Below are positions 1 through 7,509 of a DNA stretch of 52,908 nucleotides, one piece after another. Below the pieces are notes generated by a model. It saw only the letters and a list, made by a program, of their open reading frames with translations. It ran no database searches and was not told where the DNA came from. The DNA is from JBDRCU01 sp043821485 (GTDB lineage Bacteria; Patescibacteriota; Minisyncoccia; 2-02-FULL-40-12; IGHO2-01-FULL-4-A): NCBI GenBank assembly GCA_043821485.1, contig JBDRCU010000010.1, positions 1 through 52,908 of the forward strand, in the 5' to 3' direction. Made by a program: the position numbers and the translations under genes. Position 1 is the first letter of the stretch. Every line of letters starts with the position of its first letter.

Positions 1-104
1 GATACTTCACTACTAACTTGAGCCTCTTCAAGGTCAGGTGTTAAGTGATAACCTAATTCATAGGTTGTATGTGTATCCGAGGTTGTTTTTTCTGTATCTT
101 CCAT
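1..104 (-). CDS. rpsF: Ribosomal protein bS6, N-terminal part (cut by window edge)
   Basis: The minus strand from an ATG at 104 reads through the window edge without a stop for 34 codons. The translation has a short polar lead followed by YELGYHLTPDLEEAQ, which matches the conserved first beta strand and helix start of bS6 (YEL-Y-L-PDL-E). bS6 binds 16S rRNA in the platform of the 30S subunit together with bS18. The 3' end lies outside the window. A good promoter sits just upstream on the same strand, so this is the first gene of its unit. The call rests on a short stretch but the motif is distinctive. Confidence 0.8.
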   Translation of the reverse strand, partial: MEDTEKTTSDTHTTYELGYHLTPDLEEAQVSSEV

Positions 105-116
105 AAGTTGGACTTT

Positions 117-145
117 AGAATAACAAAGATGGGGATTAGAGTCAA
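117..145 (-). promoter_or_regulatory. Promoter of rpsF
   Basis: On the minus strand TTGACT (140-145) and TATTCT (117-122) are 17 bp apart. The -10 ends 12 nt before the rpsF ATG, so the 5' leader would be only a few nucleotides. Confidence 0.65.
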
Positions 146-203
146 TCTAGTAGGACCATAGAGGGATATTGATAAATACCATATTTTAGTATCTCGTCAA
201 CCG

Positions 204-231
204 TTTACAATTTCTCCCTATTTGATATAAC
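204..231 (+). promoter_or_regulatory. Promoter of the 126-residue gene
   Basis: TTTACA (204-209) and TATAAC (226-231) have a 16-bp spacer. The -10 ends 9 nt before the ATG at 241, so the transcript would be nearly leaderless. Confidence 0.6.
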
Positions 232-240
232 CAAGATACT

Positions 241-621
241 ATGGACTTCAATAAACTAAAAGAATTTGCAAAAAAATTTGGCGGTGTTCTTGTGATGAAC
301 GGTAATGAACCTGATTTTGTCGTCATGGACTATAATAGATACCTTGAACTTGAGCGCGGTGCGAGTCATGGGAATAATGTAATTGACAAGGGAAACGATA
401 ATATAGATGCCGTATTCGAACAATTTGAGCCAGAGCATAGCGAGCCAGAGCATCACGAGCCAGCTGAACCTAAGCTTATAGCAGACACTCCGATGTTTGA
501 CCGAGGAAGTGAAGGTGATCAGGGTTTGATAGATAATCTGAATAAAGAGATTCAGGCTTTGAATGAAGAGATAAAGGACAGAGAGAAATCAAGCGGTATT
601 GCCAAGCCTGTGGAGGTCTAG
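241..621 (+). CDS. Unknown 126-residue protein with Phd-like N-terminus
   Basis: I do not recognise a characterised family. Residues about 1-40 (FGGVLVMNGNEPDFVVMDYN then a tyrosine/leucine/glutamate stretch) resemble the N-terminal part of Phd/YefM-type antitoxins, which reads 'x-x-V-V-x-N-G-x-P-x-x-V-L-M-x-x-x-x-Y-x-x-L'. There is no adjacent toxin gene. The middle is very acidic with glutamate/proline/histidine-rich repeats (about residues 60-80), and the end (about 95-120) could form a charged helix. It is monocistronic: it has its own promoter and is followed by the tuf promoter. The Phd resemblance may be only a shared DNA-binding or structural motif. Confidence 0.7.
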   Translation: MDFNKLKEFAKKFGGVLVMNGNEPDFVVMDYNRYLELERGASHGNNVIDKGNDNIDAVFEQFEPEHSEPEHHEPAEPKLIADTPMFDRGSEGDQGLIDNLNKEIQALNEEIKDREKSSGIAKPVEV

Positions 622-644
622 TCTCAGTATATCCCCTCAAACCC

Positions 645-672
645 TTGATTTCCAAATATTTTTTGCTATAAT
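645..672 (+). promoter_or_regulatory. Strong promoter of tuf and probably the ribosomal cluster
   Basis: TTGATT (645-650), 16-bp spacer, TATAAT (667-672) with an extended -10 TG at 664-665. Transcription would start near 679, giving a leader of about 73 nt before tuf. The leader contains a small AGCATT/AATGCT hairpin but no Shine-Dalgarno site. Confidence 0.8.
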
Positions 673-751
673 ACTCTAACTTAATATTAAAGCATTAAAT
701 GCTGGGTTTTAGGCGCTTTCCAGGTGTCGTAACCAAGCAAAGCAAATTATT

Positions 752-1954
752 ATGGCAGAAAAATTTGAACGATCAAAACCGCACGTCAATGTCGGTACCA
801 TTGGACACGTCGACCATGGAAAGACAACGCTTACAGCGGCAATTTTACATGTTTTAGACTTAATGAAGGATGATGGTTATTCTTCTCGTGTTGAAGGAGT
901 AGACAGAATAGACAGCGCTCCAGAGGAAAGGCAAAGAGGTATTACTATTGCATTGCATCACTCTGAATACGAGACGCCAAATCGTCACTATGCTCACATC
1001 GACGCACCAGGACACGCAGACTATATTAAAAACATGATTACAGGTGCTGCGCAGATGGACGGAGCAGTACTCGTTGTTTCAGCACCAGACGGACCCATGC
1101 CTCAGACTCGTGAGCACATTTTGCTTGCACGTCAGGTTGGTGTTCCAGAAATTATTGTATTTCTAAACAAGATAGAGATGGTTGATGATGCAGAGCTCAT
1201 TGATCTTGTCGAAGCAGAAGTAAGAGAACTACTTACAAAGTATAAGTATGATGGCGATAATGCAGTTATTATTAAAGGATCAGCTTTGAAGGCACTTGAT
1301 ACAAAGAGTAAAGACGATGAAGCTGCAAAGCCGATTATAGAACTTGTTAATGCATTAGATACAAAGATTCCAGAGCCGGTAAGAGAAACTGACAAGCCAT
1401 TTCTTATGCCAGTTGAAGACATCTTCTCAATTGAAGGACGAGGTACAGTTGTAACAGGACGTATTGAGAGAGGTATCGTTAAAGTAAACGAGGAAATAGA
1501 AGTTGTAGGAATAAAGGATACAGTAAAGACTGTTGTTACTGGTATTGAGATGTTTAACAAGCAACTTGACGAAGGTATGGCAGGAGATAACGCTGGTATC
1601 CTACTTCGAGGCTTGAAGAAAGAAGACGTTTCTCGTGGTCAGGTTCTCGCACACGTAGGAAGCATTACCCCGCATACAGAATTTGAAGCAGAGGTATATG
1701 TCCTATCTAAAGAAGAAGGCGGACGACATACGCCATTCTTTAAAGGATACAAACCGCAATTCTATATGCGTACTACTGATGTAACAGGAGAGGTCACGCT
1801 TCCGGAAGGAACTGAAATGGTTATGCCTGGAGATACATCAACATTCAAGATTAAGCTCATTGCCCCTATTGCCATGGAAGAGAAGCAGAGATTTGCTATC
1901 AGAGAAGGAGGAAGAACCGTAGGAGCTGGAGTAGTAACCAAGATTATAGCGTAA
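752..1954 (+). CDS. tuf: Elongation factor Tu
   Basis: EF-Tu carries aminoacyl-tRNA to the ribosome in a GTP-dependent manner. The 400-residue protein has the normal three-domain length. G1 is GHVDHGKT (18-25), switch I contains RGITI (62-66), and G3 is DAPGH (84-88) with the catalytic histidine at 88; the usual cysteine after the aspartate is alanine. G4 reads NKIE (139-142) instead of the canonical NKxD, while G5 (GSALKAL) is normal. It lies upstream of rpsJ, as in many bacteria, but is separated from it by a perfect 21-bp hairpin. No Shine-Dalgarno site precedes the ATG. Confidence 0.98.
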   Translation: MAEKFERSKPHVNVGTIGHVDHGKTTLTAAILHVLDLMKDDGYSSRVEGVDRIDSAPEERQRGITIALHHSEYETPNRHYAHIDAPGHADYIKNMITGAAQMDGAVLVVSAPDGPMPQTREHILLARQVGVPEIIVFLNKIEMVDDAELIDLVEAEVRELLTKYKYDGDNAVIIKGSALKALDTKSKDDEAAKPIIELVNALDTKIPEPVRETDKPFLMPVEDIFSIEGRGTVVTGRIERGIVKVNEEIEVVGIKDTVKTVVTGIEMFNKQLDEGMAGDNAGILLRGLKKEDVSRGQVLAHVGSITPHTEFEAEVYVLSKEEGGRHTPFFKGYKPQFYMRTTDVTGEVTLPEGTEMVMPGDTSTFKIKLIAPIAMEEKQRFAIREGGRTVGAGVVTKIIA

Positions 1955-1960
1955 AACATA

Positions 1961-2006
1961 TTTGCCCCCTCGCTTTTGAGTAAGCACTCAAAAGCGAGGG
2001 GGCAAA
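1961..2006 (+). terminator. Perfect 21-bp hairpin between tuf and rpsJ
   Basis: The arms 1961-1981 and 1986-2006 are perfect complements around an AAGC loop. The plus-strand 3' side is followed by AACC rather than a U-tract. It may therefore be a processing, partial-termination or mRNA-end-protecting element that lets tuf exceed the ribosomal genes, rather than a normal intrinsic terminator. Confidence 0.7.
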
Positions 2007-2042
2007 ACCTTAGATAGTAGACAGTTAAACACTAGAAATAGT

Positions 2043-2378
2043 ATGCCAGTAAAGAAGCCTGTTAAAAACGAAAAAGCACAGAGAATCCGTATCAAGTTAA
2101 AAGGATATGATAACAAGATATTGGATAAATCTGCTAAGCAGATAGTGGATACTATTGAGAGAAATGGAGGCAAGGTAATCGGGCCGGTTCCGCTTCCAAC
2201 AGAGAAGCATAAATATACAGTTAATCGTTCCCCGTTCATTGACAAGAATTCCAGAGAACAGTTTGAGATGAGAATCCACAAAAGATTGGTGGATATTCCA
2301 AACTATAATCCCAAGCTTATAGATTCATTAATGAATTTGAATTTGCCGGCTGGAGTAGATATTGAGCTGAAAATGTAA
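2043..2378 (+). CDS. rpsJ: Ribosomal protein uS10
   Basis: 111 residues, slightly longer than the usual 100-105 because of an N-terminal lysine-rich lead. The body is canonical: IRIKLKGYDN, then a KVIGPVPLPT segment and the HKRLVDI motif near the C-terminus. It belongs to the 30S head and also acts in NusB-NusE antitermination in other bacteria. It lies between the tuf hairpin and a structured leader that precedes rplC, so it is partly isolated from the genes downstream. Confidence 0.97.
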   Translation: MPVKKPVKNEKAQRIRIKLKGYDNKILDKSAKQIVDTIERNGGKVIGPVPLPTEKHKYTVNRSPFIDKNSREQFEMRIHKRLVDIPNYNPKLIDSLMNLNLPAGVDIELKM

Positions 2379-2413
2379 GGTAATAGATGCGACTATCTTA
2401 AGGATAATTACAT

Positions 2414-2540
2414 TTGTTACTTTATGATTAAAATCATAACAATTAATTAAGTAACAACAGGATGTAGCCCCGACGATCCCGGTCGGAACTGACAGATGTC
2501 AGAATGTTTTTTACCGGCTATGTCCGGTCTTTGTTTTTTT
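2414..2540 (+). promoter_or_regulatory. Structured rplC leader with two tandem terminator-like hairpins
   Basis: Four structures occur in a row. An outer stem TTGTTACTT/AAGTAACAA (2414-2422 with 2449-2457) encloses a 7-bp hairpin at 2422-2439. A CCGAC/GTCGG hairpin lies near 2470-2486. CTGACA/TGTCAG (2489-2502) is followed by a U-rich run. ACCGG/CCGGT (2513-2528) is followed by CTTTG and seven T. The second U-tract touches the rplC ATG. CCGGT at 2479-2483 could pair with ACCGG at 2513-2517, an alternative fold expected of an attenuator. By analogy with the E. coli S10 leader, ribosomal-protein feedback is possible but unproven. Confidence 0.6.
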
Positions 2541-3161
2541 ATGGCATTCATTCTAGGCAGAAAAATCGGAATGACGCAGATATACAAGGAAGATGGAACC
2601 GTTGTACCAGTAACGGTTATTGATGCTGGTCCGATGACAGTCGTACAAATTAAGAATGAGGAAGTTGACGGATACGATGCAATTCAATTCGGATCCGGTA
2701 ATGCTAAGAAAATGTTAATGCCTCAAAGAGGCCACGCAAAAGCATCAAAATCAGAACCGAAAGTTTTGCGAGAATTACGAATAGAAGATGCATCTGAAGA
2801 TATGAAAAATTTGAAGGTTGGAGACAAGATGGATATTTCTGCTTTTGCAGAAGGAGATAAGGTAAAAATATCGGGCATTTCAAAAGGAAAAGGATTTCAA
2901 GGAGTTGTTAAGAGACATAATTTTGCAGGTGCCCCTGCCAGTCATGGACATAAAAGTGTTTTGCGTCATGGAGGTTCAACTGGTCAGAGATTTCCCCAGC
3001 ATACGCTTAAGGGTCTTCGCATGGCAGGAAGAATGGGCAATGTAAATAGATCTGTACGAGGACTTGAGGTTATAGCGGTTAACAAGGAAGAGGATACCTT
3101 AGCAGTAAAAGGTGCAGTACCCGGACGCAAAGGAACATTGTTAGTTATTCGTAGTATTTAA
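2541..3161 (+). CDS. rplC: Ribosomal protein uL3
   Basis: 206 residues starting at the ATG at 2541, giving MAFILGRKIGMTQIY, the expected uL3 N-terminus. An upstream in-frame ATG at 2496 would add 15 residues encoded by the terminator-like hairpins and is rejected. The conserved loop FQGVVKRHNF and the HGHKSVLRHGGSTG segment that reaches the peptidyl transferase centre are present. The start codon directly follows a seven-T tract and has no Shine-Dalgarno site. The gene is linked to rplD by a TAATATG junction. Confidence 0.97.
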   Translation: MAFILGRKIGMTQIYKEDGTVVPVTVIDAGPMTVVQIKNEEVDGYDAIQFGSGNAKKMLMPQRGHAKASKSEPKVLRELRIEDASEDMKNLKVGDKMDISAFAEGDKVKISGISKGKGFQGVVKRHNFAGAPASHGHKSVLRHGGSTGQRFPQHTLKGLRMAGRMGNVNRSVRGLEVIAVNKEEDTLAVKGAVPGRKGTLLVIRSI

Positions 3162-3162
3162 T

Positions 3163-3810
3163 ATGGAAACCAAGCTATACAATCAGGAAGGGAAAGAAGT
3201 CGGATTAGTTGATTTGCCTGATGAAATTTTTGCAGTGCCTGCAAATGACGTTTTGATGCATCAGGTTGTGGTTTCACAAGCATCCAATCAAAGAAGTCCT
3301 ATTGCGCATACAAAAGGACGCGCAGAACAGCATGGAGGCGGACGCAAGCCATGGAGGCAGAAAGGAACAGGACGAGCAAGACATTCTTCGATAAGATCTC
3401 CTTTGTGGAAGGGCGGAGCAGTAACATTCGGCCCAACCAAGGATCGTAATTTTACAAAAAAGATAACAAAGAGTATGCGCCGTAAAGCATTGCTGATTGC
3501 GCTTTCATCCAAGGTAGCAGACAGCCAATATATTGTTGTAGATCAGATTAGATTCGAAAATGCAAAGACTAAGGAAATGCTTGGAGCATTAGAACGCATG
3601 GCAGTTAATTTTAAAGATTACAAAGACAAGGATACAGTATTGGTAGTTACCCCAAAGAAAAACAGAAGCGTTGAAACAGCATCTAACAATGTTAAAAGAA
3701 TTAATACGCTGCCGGCAAATAGTTTGAATGCAAGAGAGATATTATCAAAGAAGTTTTTGATATTAACAAAAGATTCAATTGGTATTATTGAAAGAACATT
3801 TAAAGTTTAA
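3163..3810 (+). CDS. rplD: Ribosomal protein uL4
   Basis: 215 residues. The extended loop that lines the exit tunnel is clear (RSPIAHTKGRAE, then a glycine/arginine-rich GGGRKPWRQKGTGRARH segment at about residues 45-75). The C-terminal half has the alpha/beta fold, ending in ERTFKV. In E. coli L4 represses its own operon; whether the structured leader upstream of rplC plays that role here cannot be told from sequence. The stop codon is followed after one base by the next ATG. Confidence 0.97.
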   Translation: METKLYNQEGKEVGLVDLPDEIFAVPANDVLMHQVVVSQASNQRSPIAHTKGRAEQHGGGRKPWRQKGTGRARHSSIRSPLWKGGAVTFGPTKDRNFTKKITKSMRRKALLIALSSKVADSQYIVVDQIRFENAKTKEMLGALERMAVNFKDYKDKDTVLVVTPKKNRSVETASNNVKRINTLPANSLNAREILSKKFLILTKDSIGIIERTFKV

Positions 3811-3811
3811 T

Positions 3812-4222
3812 ATGGGATTATTCAGCAAAAAAAAGGATAAAGGCGATAAGAGGAAAGAAGATGTAAAACCTACACCTAAGGATGATATTGTTGAGACTGA
3901 AGGTGAAGTTGAGAGAAAAGTTGAATTGCCTAAGATTGATGACGAAAGAGTTTATCAGATGATACTTGGTCCGCATGTTACTGAGAAGGCGTCATTTCTA
4001 GCAGCTGATAGAAAATATGTATTCCGCGTACATCCTAGTGCGAACAAGATACAGATTAAAGAATCAATCCAGAAGCTATACAAGGTAGATGTCACTGGTG
4101 TTCAGATTATAAACATTCCAGCCAAGCAAAGAAGAATGGGACGAAGAGTTGGATACAGAAGTGGATACAAGAAGGCTATAGTTACATTAAAGGAAGGTAG
4201 TCAAATAGACTTAGTTGCATAA
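3812..4222 (+). CDS. rplW: Ribosomal protein uL23 with charged N-terminal extension
   Basis: 136 residues from the ATG at 3812 (MGLFSKKKDKGDK), which follows the rplD stop by one base. A longer in-frame start at 3779 would overlap rplD and is less likely. Residues about 1-48 are a lysine/aspartate/glutamate-rich extension not present in standard uL23 (about 95-100 residues). The core from about residue 50 has ILGPHVTEKAS and the tunnel-exit docking region. uL23 sits at the exit of the nascent chain tunnel, where SRP and trigger factor bind. Confidence 0.95.
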   Translation: MGLFSKKKDKGDKRKEDVKPTPKDDIVETEGEVERKVELPKIDDERVYQMILGPHVTEKASFLAADRKYVFRVHPSANKIQIKESIQKLYKVDVTGVQIINIPAKQRRMGRRVGYRSGYKKAIVTLKEGSQIDLVA

Positions 4223-4223
4223 T

Positions 4224-5066
4224 ATGGCAAAGAAATACAAACCAACAACTCCAAGCAGACGACACATGATGGGATATGATTTCTCCAATCTTTCTAAGGT
4301 GGGGCCATTGAAGAGTCTAACAAAAGGAATGAAGAAAGTAGCTGGGAGGAATAATAAAGGGCGTATTACAACACGTCATCAGGGGGCTGGAGTTAAGCAG
4401 GCATATAGAATAATTGATTTTAAACAGGATAAACTGGATATACCAGCAAAGGTCTATTCTATAGAATACGATCCGAATCGAACTGCACGTATTGCGCGTC
4501 TTCATTACAAAGATGGAGCAAAAAGATATATCCTTGCGCCAGACGGATTAAAAGAGGGAGATATGGTAATAACTTCGGAGAAGACTAAGCTGGAACCAGG
4601 CAATAGGATGAAGCTGAAGAATATTCCGCAGGGTACAATGATACATAATCTTGAAGCTAAACCAGGGCGTGGAGGTCAGGTAATTCGTTCAGCAGGAATG
4701 GGAGCAACAGTTCTTGCGCATGATGGCAAGCACGTTCAGGTGACACTGCCGTCTTCAGAAGTTCGCAAATTTAGTGAAGATTCAATGGCTTCAATAGGGC
4801 AACTGTCCAATGCAGAGCACAGTTCTATAGTAATAGGAAAAGCAGGAAGATCACGATGGTTGGGTAAGCGTCCTGCAGTACGAGGTTCTGCAATGAATCC
4901 AGTCGACCATCCGCATGGCGGAGGCGAGGGAAGACAGGGAATAGGCTTGCGACGCGGTCCAAAAACTCCATGGGGCAAGCAGGCGCGAGGAGTTAAGACC
5001 AGACGCCCAAAGAATAAGTCAAACAAGTTCATAATTAGAAGGCGTAAAAAGAAAACTAGAAAATAA
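4224..5066 (+). CDS. rplB: Ribosomal protein uL2
   Basis: 280 residues from the ATG at 4224 (MAKKYKPTTPSRRH). The signature GRNNKGRITTRHQGAG lies near residue 45. The C-terminal AMNPVDHPHGGGEG loop carries the histidine near the peptidyl transferase centre (about residues 220-235). A basic tail of RRRKKKTRK ends the protein. Length matches the family. It is linked to rplW by a TAATATG junction and followed nine bases later by rpsS. Confidence 0.98.
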   Translation: MAKKYKPTTPSRRHMMGYDFSNLSKVGPLKSLTKGMKKVAGRNNKGRITTRHQGAGVKQAYRIIDFKQDKLDIPAKVYSIEYDPNRTARIARLHYKDGAKRYILAPDGLKEGDMVITSEKTKLEPGNRMKLKNIPQGTMIHNLEAKPGRGGQVIRSAGMGATVLAHDGKHVQVTLPSSEVRKFSEDSMASIGQLSNAEHSSIVIGKAGRSRWLGKRPAVRGSAMNPVDHPHGGGEGRQGIGLRRGPKTPWGKQARGVKTRRPKNKSNKFIIRRRKKKTRK

Positions 5067-5075
5067 TAATCTACT

Positions 5076-5417
5076 ATGTCACGATCACTTAAAAAAGGAG
5101 CATTTGTCGATCCCAAGTTGCTTAAGAAATTAAGCAAGCTTCAAGCCGGAGACCCGACTATTATTAAGACATGGTCGCGTTCATCTACTATTATTCCTGA
5201 AATGGTTAGCTTTACATTTGGAGTACACAATGGCAGGCTCCACATTCCTATAAAAGTTACAGAAGATATGGTAGGCCACAGACTGGGTGAATTTGCTCCA
5301 ACAAGAACATTTAGGCGTCATGGAGGTAAAATGCAGAAAGAACTTGAAACAGCAGCTAAGCAAAGAGAGATAGATGCATCCAAGGCAGCAAAAGTTGAAG
5401 TTGAAAAGAAAAAATAA
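5076..5417 (+). CDS. rpsS: Ribosomal protein uS19
   Basis: 113 residues; the canonical part (about 1-90) has SRSLKKGAFVD, TWSRSSTIIPEMV, VHNGR and the GHRLGEFAPTR-F--H motif. A C-terminal tail of about 20 residues is rich in lysine, alanine and glutamate and is longer than in E. coli (92 residues). The protein contacts the A-site tRNA region in the 30S head together with uS13. Confidence 0.97.
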   Translation: MSRSLKKGAFVDPKLLKKLSKLQAGDPTIIKTWSRSSTIIPEMVSFTFGVHNGRLHIPIKVTEDMVGHRLGEFAPTRTFRRHGGKMQKELETAAKQREIDASKAAKVEVEKKK

Positions 5418-5431
5418 ATATTAAATAAATC

Positions 5432-5947
5432 ATGCAAATCCAGGCAAAACTAAGTTATCTGCGAATCGCCCCACGGAAAGTGAGACTGGTTTCAAATTTA
5501 CTAAGAGGCATGGAGTATGAAGAGGCGCGTGAACATTTAATGCACTTGCCTAAACGCTCATCACATCCTATTCTGAAACTCATTGATTCAGTAGCTGCAA
5601 ATGCGCAAAATAATAAAGGGTTAGTTAAAAGCAATCTGTATATTAAAGAAATTCGCGTAGATGAAGGTCCTATACTGAAGAGATATAAGGCAAAAGGATT
5701 TGGATCAACAATGCCGATTGCAAAACGCACTTCTCATGTATTAGTAATTTTGGAAGAGCGTGTCGCTGGTTTGAAAGCAGAGTCGGGAAAGAAGCGCAAA
5801 GAAGAGGTTAAGGAAGTAGAAAAGGAAGTAGAAAAGAAAGAAGAAGTTATTGCTTCTAAAGAAAAGCATGAAGTAAAGAAAGAGATAGGGAAAAAAGGTT
5901 CGGGATTTAGTAATTTGAAGAGATTATTTAGACGTAAATCAATTTAA
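5432..5947 (+). CDS. rplV: Ribosomal protein uL22 with C-terminal extension
   Basis: 171 residues against about 110 in most bacteria. Residues 1-110 are the normal domain: RIAPRKVRLV at the start, NNKG in the middle, and the RIDEGP-type loop followed by RYKAKGFGS and HVLVILEE. The remaining 60 residues are an alternating lysine/glutamate tail ending in a basic RRKSI segment. uL22's beta-hairpin lines the exit tunnel; the tail would emerge on the ribosome surface. Confidence 0.97.
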   Translation: MQIQAKLSYLRIAPRKVRLVSNLLRGMEYEEAREHLMHLPKRSSHPILKLIDSVAANAQNNKGLVKSNLYIKEIRVDEGPILKRYKAKGFGSTMPIAKRTSHVLVILEERVAGLKAESGKKRKEEVKEVEKEVEKKEEVIASKEKHEVKKEIGKKGSGFSNLKRLFRRKSI

Positions 5948-5957
5948 TAAGACTAAT

Positions 5958-6593
5958 ATGGGTCAGAAAATATCACCAACATCATTTAGACTTAGCATAA
6001 ACAAGGATTGGAAATCCCGCTGGTTTACCACGAAGAAATATCATGATTTTCTTATGGAAGATGTTGCTATTCGCGGATTGCTCGATAAGAAACTTCGTGG
6101 AATGAGCGTTCACCGTATTGAGATAGAGCGAAGCCCGGATATTTTGAATATAATCATATCCACGGCACGTCCAGGTTTGATAATCGGACGATCAGGATCA
6201 GGAGCAGAAGAACTGAAAAAAGAAGTCGCAAAACTTGTTAAGCGCAAGACTGCATTAAAGCTTGAAGTCCAGGAATACAAGAATCCGGAAACATCGGCAT
6301 CAATCATGGCTGAATCCATTGCAGAACAATTGGAGAAAAGAATGCCATACAGGCGCGTGATGAAACAAATTATGACAAAGATTTTGGCGAATAAAGGAAT
6401 TAAAGGTGCAAAGATAAATATTGCGGGAAGATTGAACGGTGCAGTAATAGCCAGAACAGAACATATAGAACAAGGAAGTCTACCGCTTCAAACATTGAGA
6501 GCAAATATTGATTTTAGGAAGGCAACAGCGCATACAACGTTTGGAACAATAGGAGTTAAGGTTTGGATATATAAGGGAATGAAATACGAATAA
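5958..6593 (+). CDS. rpsC: Ribosomal protein uS3
   Basis: 211 residues. The start MGQKISPTSFRL is typical. The KH domain carries the RPGLIIGRSGSGAEEL signature at about residues 70-85, and the C-terminal domain has a GAKINIAGRLNGA-type motif and KVWIYKG close to the end. uS3 lines the mRNA entry tunnel. It is followed by rplP after a TAATATG junction. Confidence 0.98.
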   Translation: MGQKISPTSFRLSINKDWKSRWFTTKKYHDFLMEDVAIRGLLDKKLRGMSVHRIEIERSPDILNIIISTARPGLIIGRSGSGAEELKKEVAKLVKRKTALKLEVQEYKNPETSASIMAESIAEQLEKRMPYRRVMKQIMTKILANKGIKGAKINIAGRLNGAVIARTEHIEQGSLPLQTLRANIDFRKATAHTTFGTIGVKVWIYKGMKYE

Positions 6594-6594
6594 T

Positions 6595-6999
6595 ATGTTA
6601 CAGCCAAAGAAAATACAACACAGAAAGATGCATAAGAATAAGAAAAAACGCAAAGCAGGGCGCGGACATTCTTTGAGCTTTGGTTCGTATGGTTTGAAAA
6701 GTCTTGAGCCGGCATGGATTACATCTGCACAGATTGAATCAGCAAGACGTACAGTTGCGCGAGCAGTGCAAAGAGGAGGAAAGCTATGGATAAGAATATT
6801 TCCGGATCAGCCTCGCACTAAGAAAGGCGCAGAAGTTGGAATGGGCGGAGGAGCAGGATCACTGGATCATTTTGTTGCGCCAATTGGAGCAGGCAGAATG
6901 TTGTTTGAGATAGACGGTGTGACAGAAGAACTTGCACGCAATGCTTTTCGTCTGGCTACACATAAGTTGCCCGTAAAGACTAAGTTTATTAAGAAATAA
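6595..6999 (+). CDS. rplP: Ribosomal protein uL16
   Basis: 134 residues, close to the family norm. MLQPKKIQHRK begins the protein. The segment from about residue 22 (GRGHSLSFGSYGLKSLEP) is the familiar region, followed by ITSAQIESARR and the EVGMGGGAGS loop. uL16 organises the A-site region of the 50S subunit and is added late in assembly. The stop codon is immediately followed by the rpmC ATG. Confidence 0.98.
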   Translation: MLQPKKIQHRKMHKNKKKRKAGRGHSLSFGSYGLKSLEPAWITSAQIESARRTVARAVQRGGKLWIRIFPDQPRTKKGAEVGMGGGAGSLDHFVAPIGAGRMLFEIDGVTEELARNAFRLATHKLPVKTKFIKK

Positions 7000-7215
7000 A
7001 TGAAATACATTGATTTACAAAGGAAGAGTATGGATGAATTACAAACTATTCTTAAGGATACAAGGGTTCAGCTCGGACATTTACAATTTGAGCTTGCAAA
7101 CAAGGCATTGAAGGATACAAGTAAATTAAGAAAAGCAAAAATGGATATTGCTCAAATTATGACAGCATTGAATAGAAAAGTGACTGAGCAAATGACCGAA
7201 ACCAAAGAAGCATAA
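7000..7215 (+). CDS. rpmC: Ribosomal protein uL29
   Basis: 71 residues, two helices as expected. A helix-forming start with SMDELQTIL is followed by LQFELANKALKDTSKLRKAK, corresponding to the family's L-F-x-R/A-x-G-Q-L-x-x-x-x-R-I-K-x-x-R/K pattern. uL29 sits near the tunnel exit next to uL23. The ATG directly abuts the rplP stop. Confidence 0.95.
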   Translation: MKYIDLQRKSMDELQTILKDTRVQLGHLQFELANKALKDTSKLRKAKMDIAQIMTALNRKVTEQMTETKEA

Positions 7216-7235
7216 GATTTAATAATAGAAATAAC

Positions 7236-7508
7236 ATGGAAGACACAAATAAAAAAAGAAAAATGACAGGAATAGTATTGTCAGATAAGATGGACAAGAC
7301 TGTTGTTGTTGCAGTAACACGCTTGAAGAAGCATCCAAAGTATAAGAAATACTACAAGTCTACCCGTAAGTTCAAAGCACATGATCCAGAAGATATGTAT
7401 AAAAAGGGAGATAAAGTTGTGATAGAAGAGGCGCGTCCATTATCTAAGACAAAGAGATGGGCTGTAGTTAATAAAATTGTAAATAAAGATAAAGAAATAA
7501 ACGAATAA
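7236..7508 (+). CDS. rpsQ: Ribosomal protein uS17
   Basis: 90 residues. The OB-fold signature GIVLSDKMDKTVVVAV and the HPKYKKYYKSTRKF-AHD loop are diagnostic. The segment GDKVVIEEARPLSKTKRW completes the domain. uS17 is a primary 16S rRNA binding protein. The 20-nt gap to rpmC is one of the longer ones in the cluster and contains no Shine-Dalgarno site. Confidence 0.98.
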   Translation: MEDTNKKRKMTGIVLSDKMDKTVVVAVTRLKKHPKYKKYYKSTRKFKAHDPEDMYKKGDKVVIEEARPLSKTKRWAVVNKIVNKDKEINE

Positions 7509-7509
7509 T

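Noticed and set aside
241..621. Phd-type antitoxin of a toxin-antitoxin pair
   Set aside because: Only the first 40 residues resemble Phd; no toxin gene lies next to it, and the remainder is unlike any antitoxin.
2496..2540. Extended N-terminus for uL3 from an ATG at 2496
   Set aside because: The extra 15 codons lie in two terminator-like hairpins and do not resemble uL3. The canonical start is at 2541.
4736..5137. Long minus-strand open frame across rplB/rpsS
   Set aside because: It is the antisense shadow of two certain ribosomal protein genes and has no recognisable domain.
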